Assembly: GCA_910578145.1 (NCBI GenBank)
Contig: CAJTPJ010000004.1
Span: 88,140 to 152,139 of the forward strand
Length of the DNA: 64,000 nucleotides
Source of the DNA: an uncultured Christensenella sp.
Lineage (GTDB): Bacteria > Bacillota > Clostridia > Christensenellales > Borkfalkiaceae
Direction: 5' to 3'
Shown here: positions 61,852 to 64,000 of the stretch, piece by piece
Numbering within the stretch: the stretch's first letter is position 1
Layout of the letters: each line of letters starts with the position of its first letter
The notes under the pieces: generated by a model
Database searches by the model: none
Told to the model about the DNA's origin: nothing
Seen by the model: the letters and a program-made list of their open reading frames with translations, nothing else
Made by a program: the position numbers and the translations under genes

Positions 61852-63180
61852 TTAACAGTTGTCAAACACTATTTCAACTTTAAATTTATCGTGTTCTGCC
61901 GTAAAAAAGGTTTTACCGTTATATTTAAGCGCGGTTTTTTTAATACTTTTACAACCGAATCCGTGTTCGTTTTTATCCCCGCCAGTCACGGGCAAACCGT
62001 TTAAAAATTTAATATCATCGTTTTCCAAATAGTTTTCCGCGCATACGTAAACTTTACCTAATTTTTCTTTAACGAAAAGGCTTAAAATACGCTTTTCGCG
62101 GTTTTTAACCGTTTTTAAATAATTTACCGCGTTATCCAAAGCGTTGCCGAAGATAGCTACTATATCCGGCGGTTTAATAAAGTCTATCAACTTACCGTTT
62201 ACAATAAAGCTGAACTGTATGCCGTGTTTATCGCAAATTAAAATGTTTTGCTGTATTAGTGTATCTAACGTGGCGTTGCCCGTATCAACCGCGCTTTCAA
62301 ATTTCAACGTTGCCCGCTTTAATTCTTCTATTTCTTTACGCCTATCCCCTATATCCCCGCCGTTTTCCCATATCTTTAAAATATGTTTCATATCGTGGAC
62401 TTTTATATTAACGCTTTCCTGCAATTCCGCAAGGGTTTCAAACCTTTTTTTCTCAGTTGCCAGCGTTTCGTATAGTTTGGTTTTTTCCTTATCGAGTTTG
62501 CTTTTGCCAAAAAGTGTAAAAAGACAAAGCAAGCATAAAAAACAAGATATTGCGGCGAAGCAGGTTAAAGCTGCGCAAAACCCGTAAAAAACGCTTTTAT
62601 CGCCTTCAAACGATTGCCCGCCTTTAAATATAAGATAATTTGCCGCCGAGTTTATCAATATTATTATAACGGCAGTCACGGAAACTATTGCTAACGCGGG
62701 GTCTTTTCTCCCCATAACGCCCGTCTTTTTTATAGGCAAGGCAAACACGAAAAAACTTATTACGGTAGTAATTGCGCATAAACCGAAATTGAGCGCAAGG
62801 CACCAAAACCATTTATCGCTTATATTAAATATTGTTATGATAAAAAGAGAAACGCTGTTAGCTATACTTTGTACGGAGTACGCGCCCACTACTATCGGCG
62901 CCGCGTGCCAACCGTTAATCTTAAAAGGTATAAATAATAATGCGCCCAAAATAACGTTAAAAACTATAAAATATACCGCGCTAAATATAAACGTGGAGTA
63001 AAGGGGCGGCAAAATTAAAGAAAATAAAAAAGAAATAATGGCGAGCGACGCAATCGCCGCTATCACCAGCCATACGATATACTTTCTGCGGGGTAAAAAC
63101 ACGACGAACGGTAGCAAGCAAATAAGCATCTGTGCGTTATACATTAAATAAGGCGCGTATTGGGTTAAAATGCTTATCAT
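61852..63180 (-). CDS. GHKL sensor histidine kinase (system 2)
   Basis: 442 residues. About six N-terminal membrane helices (1-215), dimerisation helix with phospho-accepting His in VHDMKHILKIW, and GHKL ATPase domain (VAIFGNALDNAVNYL, GFGCKSIKKTALKYNG). Same AgrC-like class as system 1 but not a close copy. It begins 4 bases after the response regulator gene ends, so regulator and kinase are co-transcribed in the opposite order to system 1. Confidence 0.93.
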   Translation of the reverse strand: MISILTQYAPYLMYNAQMLICLLPFVVFLPRRKYIVWLVIAAIASLAIISFLFSLILPPLYSTFIFSAVYFIVFNVILGALLFIPFKINGWHAAPIVVGAYSVQSIANSVSLFIITIFNISDKWFWCLALNFGLCAITTVISFFVFALPIKKTGVMGRKDPALAIVSVTAVIIILINSAANYLIFKGGQSFEGDKSVFYGFCAALTCFAAISCFLCLLCLFTLFGKSKLDKEKTKLYETLATEKKRFETLAELQESVNIKVHDMKHILKIWENGGDIGDRRKEIEELKRATLKFESAVDTGNATLDTLIQQNILICDKHGIQFSFIVNGKLIDFIKPPDIVAIFGNALDNAVNYLKTVKNREKRILSLFVKEKLGKVYVCAENYLENDDIKFLNGLPVTGGDKNEHGFGCKSIKKTALKYNGKTFFTAEHDKFKVEIVFDNC

Positions 63181-63184
63181 TTTT

Positions 63185-63901
63185 TTATTTACGTTCTCCG
63201 TCGCGCACGAAATTAATTAAAACGGAGTAACATTCCTTTTTGATTGCACGGCTTATGGGTATGATTTTATCTCCCAAATAAACACACTCCCTATTAAATT
63301 TCGTGATTGCGCGCATATTTACTATGCAACCTCTGTTAAGTTTTATAAAATTGTACTTTAAAAATTCTTCTTCAACTTCTTTAAGGTTTTTTCGGTCGGA
63401 ATACTCTCCGTCCGCCGTATGATATACTATTTCGTGAAAATCTTTATCAATGTATAAAATGTCGTTTAAAGGCAGCTTAACCACTCCTTTGTCGGAAGAA
63501 GCAATCGTATAAGATATCTTGTTTTGACTGCGTTTTTTTAATGCTTTTTTTAATTTTTCGCTAAAATTAAAATAGGTGACGGGCTTTACTAAAAAATCAA
63601 GCGCGTCTACTTCGTATCCGTAAATCGCAAATTTACCCATAATAGTAACGAATATAAGACACACGTCTTGGTCTACCTCTCTCAATCTGCGCGCGGCGTT
63701 CAGTCCGTCCATCTTTGGCATTTCAATATCCATTAAAATAATATCGTATACGGCTTTGTAATCTACTATAAACTGAAAACCGTTATCAAAACGGTCAACC
63801 GTGAATTCATATTGGCTGTTTTGTTCCTGAAATTTTTTTATATATTGCACTAAAATATCCGCGTCTCGTACGTTATCCTCTACTATCGCAACCTTTATCA
63901 T
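63185..63901 (-). CDS. LytTR-family response regulator (system 2)
   Basis: 238 residues from MIKVAIVEDNVRD, with GGGGAAAG upstream; a longer frame would start on a TTG within that site. Receiver domain with phosphorylated Asp in IILMDIEMPKMDG, then LytTR domain (NDILYIDKDFHEIVYHT...NFIKLNRGCIVNMRAITKF). It probably acts on the paired AACGGTT boxes near the large GH3 gene, by analogy with system 1. Confidence 0.94.
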   Translation of the reverse strand: MIKVAIVEDNVRDADILVQYIKKFQEQNSQYEFTVDRFDNGFQFIVDYKAVYDIILMDIEMPKMDGLNAARRLREVDQDVCLIFVTIMGKFAIYGYEVDALDFLVKPVTYFNFSEKLKKALKKRSQNKISYTIASSDKGVVKLPLNDILYIDKDFHEIVYHTADGEYSDRKNLKEVEEEFLKYNFIKLNRGCIVNMRAITKFNRECVYLGDKIIPISRAIKKECYSVLINFVRDGERK

Positions 63902-63947
63902 CACTTTCCCCAATTCTAAATTTATTAGCTGTTAATATTTATTTGCG

Positions 63948-63992
63948 CTATGAATATAGCGCAAAGCCCCTGCAGGGGCTGATTTTTTTCAA
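63948..63992 (+). terminator. Paired hairpins at the right edge
   Basis: GCGCTATGAATATAGCGC followed by AGCCCCTGCAGGGGCT and then GATTTTTTT on the plus strand. On the minus strand the order suits termination of a gene lying beyond the window. Confidence 0.55.
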
Positions 63993-64000
63993 TACAACTT

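Noticed and set aside
42920..64000. agr-type peptide genes near the AgrC-like kinases
   Set aside because: No AgrB-like membrane protease or short peptide precursor could be found beside either two-component system.

Overview
The window looks like a chromosomal stretch of an uncultured, low-to-moderate GC Gram-positive gut bacterium (Bacillota, Clostridia). I infer this from ribosomal protein L27 with the cleavable N-terminal extension typical of Bacillota, strong AGGAGG-type ribosome binding sites, TTGACA-17-TATAAT promoters, TAA stops, lipoprotein signals, LytTR/GHKL two-component systems and very large secreted glycosidases. The order or genus cannot be fixed from the sequence alone. I saw no rRNA, tRNA, CRISPR array or intact insertion sequence.

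Layout. 1-1434: GH2 glycosidase, cut by the window edge. 1435-1990: its promoter, a small membrane-peptide ORF and a structured repeat. 1991-7818: EF-G2-like GTPase, two CobW-type metallochaperone GTPases (one His-rich, one fused to a DUF1980-like domain), a DUF2188 membrane protein and a cyclophilin-like lipoprotein. 7930-13931: the ribosomal cluster rpmG-secE-nusG-rplK-rplA / rplJ-rplL, split between rplA and rplJ by a divergent MATE pump/PadR regulator cassette that carries matching terminators on both sides. 14058-18779: a SecB-like chaperone, RNase G, an inserted regulator/membrane-protein block, then rplU-rpmA. 18830-28045: acetyltransferase, AEC transporter, a frameshifted NERD gene, small XRE regulators, GH105 hydrolase, SbcD/SbcC-like pair, malic enzyme and a membrane protein. 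28049-35019: canonical GH3 beta-glucosidase and, divergently, a giant membrane-anchored M60 mucin-type peptidase. 36501-42919: galE, then a plus-strand cassette of an HD-RyR-SLOG protein, an ArsB/SLC13-type permease and a TIR-leucine-rich-repeat protein. 42975-63901: a surface polysaccharide-degradation region with four domain-permuted GH3 enzymes, two accessory lipoproteins and two LytTR/GHKL two-component systems.

How it works together. The right third reads as a cell-surface glycan-use locus. Two GH3 enzymes are tethered by membrane helices at both ends; two are secreted and end in a Gly-Cys-Gly/hydrophobic/basic tail. CBM-like and InlB-repeat lipoproteins lie between them. One LytTR system probably controls the locus: paired 21-bp-spaced boxes (core ACAGATT) lie 10 bp upstream of the -35 of the 49948 GH3 gene and again upstream of the response-regulator gene itself. 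A different 21-bp-spaced pair (AACGGTT) lies upstream of the largest GH3 gene next to the second system.

The most novel-looking unit is the HD-RyR-SLOG / permease / TIR-LRR cassette. It combines nucleotide-sensing and NAD-cleaving folds known from bacterial conflict systems in an arrangement I cannot match to a named system.
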